Assembly: GCA_030734395.1 (NCBI GenBank)
Contig: JAUZTG010000036.1
Span: 496,001 to 560,000 of the forward strand
Length of the DNA: 64,000 nucleotides
Reading direction: 5' to 3'
Origin: Sarocladium kiliense
Taxonomy: Eukaryota > Ascomycota > Sordariomycetes > Hypocreales > Sarocladiaceae
Part shown: positions 45,802-56,863 of the stretch, piece by piece
How positions within the stretch are numbered: the first letter of the stretch is position 1
Layout: each line of letters opens with the position of its first letter
Program-made: the position numbers and the translations under genes
The notes under the pieces: model-generated
Database searches by the model: none
Told to the model about the DNA's origin: nothing
The model's input: only the letters and a program-made list of their open reading frames with translations

Positions 45802-48436
45802 GTTGGGCGGATGAAGGAGATGTGAAGCTCAAAGAATGATGTGATGAGACTTGTACTTGGGGATGGAAGATCCTGAGAAGCTTCTGCCACAAGATGCGAG
45901 GACCTGTGATGCTTTATATACACCTGTCGAGGTAAGATGGAGAACCTCCTTTTCGTATTGATCATCCCATCTCCAAAGTCAGTCATGCTCCACGACTATT
46001 TCTCCGTGAGATGCGCATTACATGACATTGACAAGACGGCAACCTCACTTCCTCCCGGAATCAGGGCCGTCATCCACGACGGAGCTCTCGGGATGCTGCC
46101 TCCGAGCCGTGGACAATGCATCCCAGTCACTTCCTCACCCAGGCTCTGTGAAGAAGAGACATTCGCGCGCAAACCGCATCCGGTGCTGTCTGCTGAAACG
46201 ATATACAAATTGCGGGGAATGCACTCAACTCGCGCATGGCCCCCCTTGGAGAAGGATCGGCAGTTGAGTTGCCTCTCCCGCCTGCAGGCAACTCTATCGT
46301 CAAGATGTAAATGACCCAGTGTGGACGCCACGACAGGGTTGCTGTCCGCATTCATTGGCTCAAGGTCAAGCAAAAGGGGCCTGGCTTAATCAAAACGTGC
46401 GGAGAGCTGGTGTAGGGCGTCTGGTACGGAGAGATCACGGTGGTCCCCCCAAATGGTAAGGTGCAATATAGTCTATGCGACGCTGGACCGTGTGCCTGAC
46501 GCGAATGGCAGTCTGATCTACTGCTGTTTGCCTTTGTTACTGTGAGCAGATAGTATGTAAAGTACAGTAAACGACATCTTCAACCAAAGAAAACGGTGAA
46601 TGCTGGTGCTTGGCTCAGCGCCACTTTGCCTCCTTACAAATGACTGTCTTCGTCATCTTGAGGACGGCTCCAACGGCTCCAAGGTGCCCAGCCGCAGTGT
46701 GGATGCAGTCCTGTCTAATGCAGGATCCTCTGGCCTATCGAACTTGATGCCAATCCCTGAGAGGAGCAGGAAGATGGGCTCGGCGATTCGGGAGGGTCTG
46801 CCGTCAAGTCAAGTATCGACTACAGGACACACAGGAAGGATTGGCATCACCGTACGTGCCAGCGCGCTATTGCCTACTCATAGCCCCTTCATAATGAATG
46901 GCGGCCATCACTCGGCATAGCATAGACAGACCCAGCCACACGGGTCGAACAAAGCGCCACTATGGCCCGTGTGTTTCGTTTCATAACTTTCCCTGGTCTG
47001 GTACGGCGATCGCTATAAGTGCAGTGGCGTTCGTCAGCGTCACTTGATCCGTCAGGCATAAGTGAGCGTGCCGCAGTGGGATGGGATGGCTGCCCTATTG
47101 ACCAAGGAGGGGGTCACTTGGACGCACGGCCACAGTTCAAGTCGCAGCGGAGTCTCCTTGAGAGCGATGTTACCTCAATTCGTCCCAATTCATCTCAATC
47201 AAGTAACGCATGTCGTCCTTCGTCCTCGGCGACTTCGCCGTTTGACAAGCATTGGCGATCGTGACAAGCTGGCAACGGCCGAGTTTCCCCAGAACAGTGT
47301 CCTGGGCATTGACTCGAATCCACGTTATGCAGCTGGGTTTCCCCTCTTCTCGTGCCAATGACCGGACACAGGGTCAGCTGTTGATCTGAAACGAAATATA
47401 TACAGTGAGGATCATTGCCTTATGCGTTTGGCACCCTCGGCCAAGGATTCGCTGGATGATCCGGCTAAACCGCCCGAACTGGGCAAACGCGCAACCACCC
47501 TGGCTCAAATGTCGGCACGTCAAGTACCGTGAGAAACTTGGGGTAGTTTCTCGTCGCTCACAATGAGTTCAAAAGGGCCTGACGTACCTTGCAAGAATGA
47601 CTTGAAGCCGGCTTGTGGCCGTCAGGCGACACGCGATGCCTTATTTCTTTGGTAAGTAGTGGATTGCACCGTCAGCCCTCTCCCGGATTGGACACGATCC
47701 TTGTGGCCCATTCCCGCGCAAGGTTGTATCCATTACGCCCCGAGCTCCGTGTCCACATAAGGTTGAGATTGGCGCAGCCTGAACCATGGTCAGCGCATGG
47801 CCCTGTGCCGAGCTGGAGGTGGCTTGCGAGTACTCCCGACGGGGAAATCATGCTCATAGATCTCGGACGAGCAGATGAAGCGGCTGCGAGGCAACACTGT
47901 GCCTCGGGAGGTACCATGGACTGTCGTGTTGGTGGCTGCCCTGCCTTGCGTCAGACATATCTATCCAGGGTGATACATTGGCCCCCTCAGCAAGAGTCTG
48001 CCTGTCGGAAGTGCGGTCGCTGGTAGCCGCAGGTACCGTAATCTGGAAAAAAAAACAAGGTTATTCGTCGCAAATCCCGAATGTCCGTGACTACGACGTG
48101 AATCACTGGGTCTGAGCTCTTGGGTGTGGTCGCAGTCATGTCAAGTCTTGAATTGGCTTCTTCGGCGTATCTATTACACCGCCGTATGGCATTGCTGTAG
48201 CCGTCCCATATTGTACAACTCCGCCTCTGCTGTAGTGTCTTGGAATATCCGCACGTCACCCAAGATTGTTGTTTTCGGGGAAGAGCCGTCCTTCCTCAGA
48301 AGTCTATGCGTAATCCCAGCACGAAGCTGGGATACCACCTTCCCACGTTCTTCGGTGTCTTCGCCCGCGCTGGTGGCAATTTTGGTCGATGATGCTACCA
48401 TGGTCCATACAATTGCGTTGCAGCTGTCTGCGTTCT
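45802..48436. promoter_or_regulatory. Gene-free 2.6 kb upstream of GH6
   Basis: This stretch separates the GH6 start (minus strand) from the stop of OST3/6 (also minus). Frames of up to 137 codons (for example 47613-48026 on plus) have no recognisable domain. An XlnR-type GGCTAAA lies at 47463-47469, about 1.7 kb from the GH6 start. The proximal TATA box is listed separately. I found no transposase, tRNA or long repeat. Confidence 0.4.
45911..45920 (-). promoter_or_regulatory. TATA box of the GH6 gene
   Basis: On the minus strand the sequence reads TATATAAAGC, about 110 bp upstream of the GH6 ATG at 45801, the same spacing as the TATA box of the GH7 gene. Confidence 0.6.
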
Positions 48437-49605
48437 TCACATGAACGGGGGGAGGGAGAAAGGATAGCCTGAGTTCTTGACTCGGAAGACGCTGAGCAAG
48501 AAGCTGTACATCAGGAAGAGAACAACGCCCCATACGAAGACAGCCACCTGTTGCGTCCGAGAGTCGGCAATTCTGGGAACTTTGACGGCAAGTGAAATGA
48601 CGCAGAACGACAAGACACCATCTAGATTACTTTGTCAGCAAATAATTCAGACTACATTCGACTTCAGACAGTCCAACTCACACACTGCCGCAATGATTTG
48701 CGTCTCGAGGCCATACTGGGTCTGGAATCCACCGGCAAAATAGCTGATTCCACCCTTACCATCGCCTGCAACATAGGGGACTTTGCGAATCTGGTTGAAC
48801 ATGTGGCCGCTTGTGAAGAGGAGAATCGAGATCAAGCTCACGGCCGCCCAGAGGTTGCGGTTCTGGATGATCGGGAGGACGTAGGGAGAAGCGGTCGCCG
48901 TAACGGTGATGGCTCCAAGCATAATGACAAGTGTAGAGATCCAGCGCAGCCAGTTGATCGGTCGCTTCACCGCAGGGTGAGGTCGGTCTGGTGTCTGGCG
49001 AGAGAGCCATGAGTGAACTTGCTCTGCGGTACCAGGCCTATTAAGAAGCAATCAATATCCATAAATCAAGACAGCTGGCATCATGTTCTTACCCTGAGGT
49101 AAAGTCATAACGAATTGGGTCAGCACCAGCGCCGGCGACAGCGTGGGGACCAGTTGTAGGCTGGAAGAGCAAGAGTACGGGAGCAGTTTGAAGGCCCAGC
49201 TACGAGGTGTCAGCGTCCGCCCATCAACCAGATAATTACCACCAGATCACATACCGACATGAACACCTCTCGACCATCAGCAAAGTCCAATGTGCCGAAA
49301 AGCATCCGCGATACGCCCTTCTTGTCGCCCTTGGTCCAGCTCTTGCCCAGCAAGTCCCATTCCGGCTGGAACTCACGGCAGAGTTGGCATCCAAATCGTG
49401 GATCAAGTGCCGTTAGAAGAACAGCCACACTATAATCCCTTGGTGCCGTAGTTAGGCTCTTGTAGGTTGTCTCGCCGAGCTTGATGGGTGAGGTCTTGAG
49501 GGCTTTGGCCTGGAAGTCGTTGAACCGGTCGGTAGAGGACTTCTTCGCTGCCAATGAGCCGGCGATGAGCAGCGAAGCTGTCAGAAGAGACCTGAGAAGA
49601 CGCAT
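48437..49605 (-). CDS. ost3: Oligosaccharyltransferase subunit OST3/OST6
   Basis: Four exons (49605-49255, 49199-49093, 49037-48682, 48621-48437) encode 332 aa, the usual length for the family. A signal peptide (residues 1-19, ending SLAA) leads into a lumenal thioredoxin-like domain with the redox motif CQLC in FGCQLCREF (about residue 73). Four membrane segments follow, the first near WISTLVIMLGAITV and the last in VAVFVWGVVLFLMYSFLL. In the ER membrane the protein helps the oligosaccharyltransferase complex glycosylate acceptor sites by transiently holding cysteines of substrates. It is divergent from the coiled-coil gene across 502 bp. Confidence 0.92.
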
Positions 49606-50107
49606 TATGACGGCTGATATCGTCTTGCGTCGTCAAAAGCTGAGAAGTTGGCGGAGTGATGGAGTCGTGGAGCTTCAACGTAAGCTCGACAGCTGGGGAT
49701 CCGTCACGGAGCTTGAGGTTGAGGTGGCCTCAGTCGCGTTAGAGCCAAAGTCGCAGAGCTCCAGCCACAAGTCAAGCCACACACCGTTGGCGACCACAAC
49801 AGGGACCAAGACACGTGATTCAAGTCAATTTGCGCTAGTCCCTTTACGGTACCTTGTTTACCTTCTGATCACCATCCTCTCCAAACATGCGCCTCGATAT
49901 CACGACAGCCTCTGCGACGCATAATACCACTCGAACGACGATACGACGCAACCAAACTACAAATGAGCCATTTTCTAGCTCACAAAAAAGTTAGGCTTGT
50001 CTTTTCTACCTAAAATCTCAAGGATTTTGGCCATTGACCCAGTGGTACCTCACAACCGCGTCGCAATTGCCCCTCAATCACACTACAGAGAATTGGCGCT
50101 CGCTGCA
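49606..50107. promoter_or_regulatory. Divergent promoter OST3/6 and coiled-coil gene
   Basis: A 502 bp region between two divergent ATGs. It contains CACGTG-like ACACGTGATT near 49812. No clear TATA box and no gene are seen. Confidence 0.35.
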
Positions 50108-51911
50108 ATGGGAACCATGTTCGACGAGGTATGTAACGATCGAATGAGGAGTATTTTCGCAAATTCTGACACATTATGTAGCGCATGTCGCGCATCCATG
50201 ACCTCGAGCTGGCGCGCCAGCGTCGACTTCACCAGACTGAGCTTGTCAAGCGTGACGAAGATGCGCGGAGACTGAAGCTGAAAACGGTGGCGTTGCGCGA
50301 CGATAATGCAGCCCTCAAAGAGAATTTGTCACAGAAGGATTCCTACTATCGCCAATGGATCAAGCAACGCGATCAGCTTCGCGCTGAGCTGGATGAGGCA
50401 CGGGACATGATTAGGAGTCATGAGACGCGCGCAAAGAAGCAAAACCTCGAAATGACAAATTTGAAGGTGAGAATACTGGCTCATGTACCTCTGGAGAGAC
50501 CTGCTAACTTCTGTAGGCCGAGGTGGACTCCCTCACGACATCGATGCAGGACTCTGGCAAAGCTTTGCAAGAGAAATTTGCCCTCACGCGAGAACTCAAC
50601 CGCTTACGGCCCGAGATGGAGCACCTGCAGTCGCAACTCACGAACCACCAAGCCGTTGTCGCCGAAAAGCTCGACCTCAGGCGACAGGTCGACAGCCTGG
50701 AGGTGGAGCTGGAAAACGAAAGACGCGCTCGACAGCGCACAAAGTCCAAGAACGACGACGGAGAGCTCGATGAGCTGCGATCCCAACTTCAGGAGGCGGA
50801 GAAAAGGCTCACGGCAGCCAAGAAAGAGAAAGACAAGCTGAAACGAGAGCATGAGAAGGCTTTGGCAGATGTCACCGGGCGATGCGACCAGCTCGAGGAG
50901 GACCAGACAGCAACCGCAACGAAATTGAAACAAGCACAAGCGGAGTTGAAGGAGGCCAGACAACAGCTGAAGAGCCTCGAGCAAGAGCTCCAGGAGTGCC
51001 GTGCAGAATTGGACGAGGGTCAAGCATCAGTCACACCACCAACAACCAGCCATAGCGTCAGCGTGCCGACCAAGGCTGAAGCGCCGGCGAAGGCGATCAG
51101 CGCAAAGGCGAAGAAAGGGGCGAAGACAGCACCAGAACCAACCCGCAAGCGACGCATCGAGGAGATCGGACTTGACGATGTATCAATCGGTACCCCAGGC
51201 AACGAGAGCATGATGAGCAGGCCACCGAAGAAACGAGGCATTGAACATGCCGTGGCTGCAGAGAAGTCGACGTTCTCAATTACGCCATTTTTGAATCGGA
51301 ACAAGGGCTTGGACGACGTGACCTTGGAAGACACTCCAGTTGCCGCCAAAGTATCGGTCGACGAGAGCAGTATCAAGGAGCCCGAGGCTCGAACCAAACC
51401 CTCGCCCAAGAAGGCACCGGCAGCAAAGGCCCCGAAGCCTCGCGGCAGGCCTGCCAAGACGGCGACTTCGACATTGGCCGAGACTACATCGTCGAAGAGG
51501 AACGTCGCTGCCTCAAAGGCCGCATCGGAAAAGGGTAACAGTGTCGAGGCTACGGAGGGTTCAGCTCCCGAGGAGGACATCATGGAGGAGCAGGAAAATG
51601 CGCCATCGCCAAAGAAGAAGGCACCTCAGGCTGCCAAGTCCCAACCCGCTGCTAGGAGCGACACGGCTTCGAGTAAGGTCGAGGCGCAGGCTGATGGGAA
51701 GGCCACCGAGGGAGATAAGAAGAAGAAGCGGAAGTTCCTCGGTGCGGGCACGACCTTGTTTGACGAAGATGACGGGGAGCCAGCACGGCCCTTGGCTGCT
51801 GCCGCGGTGCGTAGGATCAAGGCACCATTGGGTGGAGGATCGAACGGGTTTGGAGCCTTTTCACCTCTGAAGAGACATAAGAGAGGCGTAGGGGCCAGTT
51901 TCTTAGCATAA
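50108..51911 (+). CDS. Coiled-coil protein with basic C-terminal half, function unknown
   Basis: Three exons (50108-50128, 50182-50466, 50517-51911) encode 566 aa; exon 1 gives only MGTMFDE. Residues about 10-305 form a nearly unbroken coiled coil (heptads, rich in Glu, Lys, Arg, Gln and Leu). The rest is disordered and rich in Lys, Ala, Pro and Ser, with several nuclear-localisation-like clusters (RKRRIEE, PPKKRG, KKKKRKF) and an AT-hook-like PRGRPAK. The last 70 residues hold more conserved-looking short motifs: FLGAGTTLFDEDD, FGAFSPLKRHKRG and the end GASFLA. The layout suggests a chromatin, kinetochore or spindle-pole structural protein. A monopolin Lrs4/Mde4-like role crossed my mind, but nothing visible proves it. 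Confidence 0.75.
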
Positions 51912-52462
51912 GGGACGATGGACAGGCTGGTGGGAGGACTAGGAGTGTTATGGGGTTGCATAAGGCTCAGTGCAGCGGCACGGCGTTTACAGGGAATGGC
52001 TCAGAGTTACAAGCGGTGAATTTAAATGCATGTGTGTTCCCCGACCATAATAGTCGATCATCTTAATCCATCGTGAGCTACGTGTGCCGTTCGGTCTGGT
52101 GCGCATCTGGGGTTTGAGGTCTCAGTTCAGATGCGTCTAGAGTAGCCCTGGCACGAGCAGTAGCGGAACTTTGGAAAACAACGTCAGACGAAGAGATTCA
52201 CGGCAAAAAACGATCGAGAAGAGGAAACCCGAGGTTTTGAATGGAACATAATAAAAACCTCGCTTCTTCCAGAAAAGCTGGTGACAGGACGACGAACGGC
52301 ATTGGGCTTTCCTGCTACTATACAGGGTAGGCAAAGTCCCACATTACAAGGTCCAGAGGTGAACATCTCCATCAGACTCTATATTTGCCAACGCATGTCT
52401 GAGCTATTCCGGGACTGCAGCGTGATAACCAGCACCGTATCCGCGAAGCAAAAGATGTCAAG
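51912..52462. other. Intergenic region before MRM2
   Basis: This 551 bp lies between tandem plus-strand genes and holds a 3' UTR and a promoter. A short ATG frame just before the MRM2 start (ATG at 52455, stop at once: ATG TCA AGA TGA) overlaps the real ATG and could act as a tiny upstream reading frame. Nothing else is seen. Confidence 0.4.
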
Positions 52463-53738
52463 ATGAAGTGTCGTCTGGTACTCAGGGCGCAGCCATCGTG
52501 GATACGCTGCTCAGCACCATCCAGGACGCAGCCATCGACCCCCTTATGTCTAGCACAACAGGCACGACCACAATGGGCTCTCGCGCGGTACGCAACCTCA
52601 GGATCTGGGCGCTGGAAGCAGAGGCAAGGAAGTGACTCCTATGCACGGGAGGCCAGAGTTCAGGGTCTGAAGAGTCGAGCTGCTTTCAAGCTCCTTGAGG
52701 TGAGATTATGGAATCCGTCGAGCTGAGATGGACCATGAGCTGATGAACATCTGCAGATGGATGCAAAGTACCGTCTATTCAGAAGTGGTCAAACAGTCGT
52801 AGACCTTGTGAGTTTCAGGCATGACACACATGGATGGACCGTGATGCTGATGAATTCAGGGGTATGCACCTGGGAGCTGGTCACAAGTCGCTGTAGAGCG
52901 CACCAAACCTCACAGTAAAGTCATCGGCATTGACCTCATCCCTGCCCAACCGCCGAAGGGAGTCTCTACAATCCAAGGAGACTTCTTAAGTCCAGTCGTT
53001 CAGCAGATGGTCAAAAACTTCATCGTCGAGTCACATCGACGCCAACCGCCGCCTAAGCAGACGTCCCCGGACGAGGACGATGATGGTCTTGAGGCCGCCT
53101 TGGAGAGACCGAGTTACATCGACATGGAGAGACACGCGGTACATGCTTCCGAAGAAGCCGAAGAGAGGAAAGAATCGAAACATCCGTCACGGTTGGTAGA
53201 CGTAAGCAAATATGCAACACAATATCTTTCTTCGCCTACTGATTGTCCATAGGTTGTGTTGAGTGACATGTCAGCACCCTGGGAACAAACCACCGGCTTC
53301 AGTGTGAACACTTTGAGTAATCCATACCGCAGGCTGATGAATACGAGTGGCATGGCATTTCGCGATCACGCAGGCAGCATGGTAAGACATCTTTCTCCCC
53401 TTCTGTCTGCAAAACAATGTCCCGCGAGCATACACTTATCGACTGCTACCTTGTTGGCCGACAGGATCTCTGCGCAGCGGCGCTCAGTTTTGCCAACGAG
53501 ACACTCAAGACAGGCGGGCACTTCGTGTGCAAATTCTACCAGGGATCTGAGGACAAGGCATTGGAGATGAAGCTGAAGCAGCTGTTTTGGAAAGTGCACA
53601 GGGAGAAGCCCGAGTCGTCGAGAAGTGTGAGTACAATCGGTGCAGTGATCAATGCGTGTGGCATTATTGACAGTTATACAGGAGAGCAAGGAAGCCTACT
53701 TCGTTGCGCTGAAGAGGAAACCCCATGTGACCTTGTAG
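52463..53738 (+). CDS. mrm2: Mitochondrial 21S rRNA 2'-O-ribose methyltransferase (MRM2/FtsJ family)
   Basis: Six exons (52463-52699, 52757-52807, 52860-53201, 53253-53381, 53465-53626, 53682-53738) encode 325 aa. The first 40 residues are Arg- and Ser-rich and look like a mitochondrial presequence. FtsJ signatures follow: SRAAFKLLE (catalytic Lys), the SAM site DLGYAPGSWSQVA, IGIDLIP, VVLSDMSAP (catalytic Asp), GGHFVCKFYQG (catalytic Lys) and ESKEAYFVALKRK (catalytic Glu), so the K-D-K-E set is complete. The family methylates a uridine in the A-loop of large-subunit rRNA; the mitochondrial form acts on 21S rRNA. A charged insert of about 65 residues lies between the QGDF block and the catalytic Asp. 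It is convergent with the eL18 gene. Confidence 0.93.
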
Positions 53739-54060
53739 GAATGGGGATCGCCGGAGTCGCATATGCAGCGCCGAGAAAGATGTAGCAACATGTACATGTA
53801 CGAGTAATCATAGGGCATCGGAAAAGTTTAGCACAGGGCCTGGCAGGCGTTTTGTCATATTTGTCATAGAATTTCTTTTTGATACCAATTCACGCCAAAA
53901 TCCATGATGCAGTCCATCTGCCAAAAGCACAGCGCCCTGATGTGTTGTTCCCTTGTTGTCCTCGTGAAAAGTAGTGTCATGTGGATATCCTCCGCCAAAC
54001 AACTGGACAATAGAGAAAGGAACTTCTTCACCGTCTCGTACGCCACCGCACTGAGCCAGC
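53739..54060. other. Convergent 3' region
   Basis: This 322 bp lies between the MRM2 stop (plus) and the eL18 stop (minus). It presumably holds both 3' UTRs; I see no other feature. Confidence 0.5.
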
Positions 54061-55026
54061 TTAGACCTTGAAACCGCGAGAGCGTCTGCGACCACGGGCA
54101 CGCTCGAACTTGCGGCCCTTGGACTGGACGTAGGGCTTCTGTAAGGGGGGTCAGTCATCACATTCTTCAATATGCCCAACTTCCACCAAGTAGTACTGAC
54201 CTTGTGGCTGTGAGGGCCGAAACCGAAGTGCTTGACAGCCTCACGGGAGTTCTTGGGACCACGGAGGATCAGGGTGTTGCTGCCAGTGGGAGCACGGAGA
54301 GCAAGCTGATCGAGGGTGATAGCCTCACCGCCGGCAGCAAGGATGCGAGCACGGGCGGTGGCAGTGAAGCGGAGCGCAGCGATGGTGAGCTTGGGGCAGA
54401 CCAGCATGCGGTTGTCGTCGGTGATGGTGCCGACAACGACGACGGTGCGCTTGTCATCCTTGGCGATGTTGGATGCAATGCGGGAGAGGGAGACGGGAGG
54501 GCGGTTGGTCTTAGACATAAACAGGCGGCGGAGGACGACCTTGTTGAAGTTGGCGTCGGTGCGACCTAATGACGGAAAAATTCTCGTTAGTAATCTCCTC
54601 ATTCCATCATCGTAGCAGCTCATTGACGGATCAATCGATGCAAGTCGATTTGTTCGACAGGGATGTGTTTGACGTACGGGCCAGGAAGCGGTAGAGCTTC
54701 ACCAAGAGCTTGAGGTAGACATTGTCGCTCTTGGGAGCAGCACGGTGAGTGCTCTTGACGTGGTGGCGGTCGAGATCGATACCTGTAAGTGTGAAAAGCC
54801 GTCGTCAGCCATTTGATTCTGGTATGCTCATAGTGGGCAAGCTCAAGGTCTTCTTTTCTTCCTCTTTCGAGGTGAAGAAAAAAAGACCGGCGCCTCATCC
54901 GCAGGAGTGACAGGAACAAATGATACTCCTCAACGTGCCGCTCTCGCAGCAATTGAGGATATCCATCTGAACTCGAAACTCCCACTCGCACACGTCGGCT
55001 GATATAGAGGGCGTTCACGTACCCAT
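54061..55026 (-). CDS. rpl18: 60S ribosomal protein eL18
   Basis: Four exons (55026-55023, 54782-54678, 54565-54201, 54138-54061) encode 183 aa, standard for eL18. The first exon contributes only ATGG; the 240-nt first intron then restores MGIDLDRHH. Family blocks are SDNVYLKLLVKLYRFLARRT, NRPPVSLSR, VVVVGTITDD and GPKNSREAVKHFG, ending in the basic tail RGRRRSRGFKV. It is a structural protein of the large ribosomal subunit. The promoter holds telomere-like boxes (listed separately). Confidence 0.96.
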
Positions 55027-55641
55027 GGTGGCGGTGGTCGGTGGTCGGCTTCGGAAAGTTGTCGACGAAGTTGGTTGAGGTCGGAAATCGTGCTGCTTGG
55101 AGCCCAGGCGGAGAGGAAGGGGACCAGCGCAAAAATTTGGCGGGGCACGCTGATTGGCCACAATAGAGACTTAGGGCTAGGGCAACATGGCCGAAAAGCC
55201 AACCCTAACCCGGGGAGCCCCTTACCGAGCCACTCACCGTGGCCTTCACCGACAAGTTTCGGTGAGCCTACATTCGCTGGATCTATCACGCACATAGGAG
55301 CCTGTGTGGGGTTTCGTGACATAGGGGTGAGCTTCTCTCAATCATGCCTCATCTTAACAATATTGATCAAAAGTGCATTGCGCTCATGTTCATCCTCATC
55401 TATGCTGCCCAGCCCTTGATAAGATGCCTAATGGCAATCTTCACCATCTACGGAGTACTAACGACCTCTACTCGCATCGCTTATATAGCACGAGCATCTC
55501 GTCACCGGTTGCCCAATTCTATCCAGAAGATGGAAAGTGAAATTTCCACCGTCCGATCCGGCAAGCGCCTGGAATTCCCAATGCTTTGACGAGGAAGCAC
55601 CCCAGTACCTCAACGTCATGTGTTTGTCCGCATCCCATATC
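55027..55641. promoter_or_regulatory. eL18 promoter and carrier 3' end
   Basis: This 615 bp contains the eL18 promoter on the minus strand. AACCCTAACCC at 55201-55211 and TTAGGGCTAGGG at 55171-55182 are Tbf1-type telomere-like boxes 145-185 bp upstream of the eL18 ATG. An 81-codon plus-strand frame at 55344-55589 has no support. Confidence 0.5.
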
Positions 55642-56863
55642 TTACAAAGTTGCCTCGTCGGCCTCAGGCTTCATGCTCAGTAGGTAGTCTCGTGTCAGTT
55701 CAAAGCTCAGCCAGCTGGATGCCATGCTTGGAGCAACCTTCAGAAGGTTGGGAACGATGCCCTTGTACATTCCTCTAATACCCTCTTGACCAACAATCAC
55801 ACGAACAGCGTCCGTGATGGATTTGTACTGGTAACCCATGCCGGACATCGTGTTGATCTGGAATCGCCGCCGCAACACATCACTAGTTGACCGGTTAGCT
55901 TGTTTCGAGGCAAAGGTCGTCTGTAAGTTACTCACAAAGGGTATGTGCATGTTTGCGCCACGGCCCCGGAAATGGCACCAGCGAGGAGTTTCCGTGCCGC
56001 GCTAGGATTCTCATCGCCCTCAGGCGTAAGATACTTGCGCACTGATTCGTAGACCATGAAGTTAAGACCGACCTGCGTCTTGTCAGTTTACTGGACCGGA
56101 ATGTCCTCAGTAAGAGTAACTCACGTATGGCGCTACGCCTGCGACGGTAGGGATGATTCCCCGATAGAGGGCAGCTGCACCGCCTTCGTTCTTATACATT
56201 GTCACCATTGTCGCCCACATACCAGGAAGCTTCTTTGGTCTATCACCAAGCTCTGCAAAGCTTGCTGATTGAATGGAAAGGCGTGTGCGGACGATGTCGA
56301 GAGGATAGGTGAGGAAAACGGATGTGATGCCGGCAAGGCCACCACATGCGAGACGGGTCAAGGGTGAGAGAGGTGCGTCTGGGTAAGACTCGAAGATGTT
56401 CTATGAGTGACTGTCAGCGCTGGTCGGCATTCCATCTTCCCACGCAAGGAAAACGCACCCGCTTGTAGAAGTTGTAGCTGCTGAACTGAACGGCAGAGTA
56501 GGGGACAATCCGGATGCAGTTGGTGCCGTTGCCTCGCATGAAGCCTCTCCAGCCCTCCTCAACCCACATCTTCTTCAGTGCCTGGCCAACAGACAGTTTG
56601 TATGCATCTCGACCAGCGCTCTGAACCTGCATGAGGATCTTCAGGCGCTCCAGTGGTGACACGACCGTTCTTGATACAGCTCCAGCAACACCGCCTGCGC
56701 AGAAGGCCGCGATGACTGGCTGAGAGATGGTATCCTGGAACTTCCATGTGAAAGTCGACTCGGCTGCCATAGCGGCCTTGGCTATGTCTGGCTCAGACTG
56801 CTTGGCAAGGTTAGCCTCATGTATGTGAGTCGTTGGCGATGGTGCAGTCCATACCGTCGACAT
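55642..56863 (-). CDS. Mitochondrial carrier, YPR011C-like (APS/PAPS type)
   Basis: Four exons (56863-56459, 56400-56125, 56072-55936, 55882-55642) encode 352 aa. The three tandem carrier repeats are clear, with signature motifs SPLERLK, YPLDIVRTR and YPFDVLRRR and matching second-half motifs (RGNGTNCIR, RGIIPT, KGIVPN). The block GTNCIRIVPYSAVQFSSYNFYKR closely resembles yeast YPR011C, which exchanges adenosine 5'-phosphosulfate and PAPS across the inner mitochondrial membrane. The CoA carrier Leu5 is a related alternative. The N-terminal 50 residues extend beyond the usual carrier start. The start chosen is the ATG at 56863; the frame upstream has no further ATG. Confidence 0.88.

Noticed and set aside
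54783..55022. Possible snoRNA in eL18 intron 1
   Set aside because: No box C (RTGATGA) and box D pair with suitable spacing; only isolated ATGAG and CTGA words.
55344..55589. 81-codon plus-strand frame with a hydrophobic stretch
   Set aside because: It lies in the eL18 promoter/carrier 3' region, with no homology signal that I can recognise; short hydrophobic frames occur by chance.
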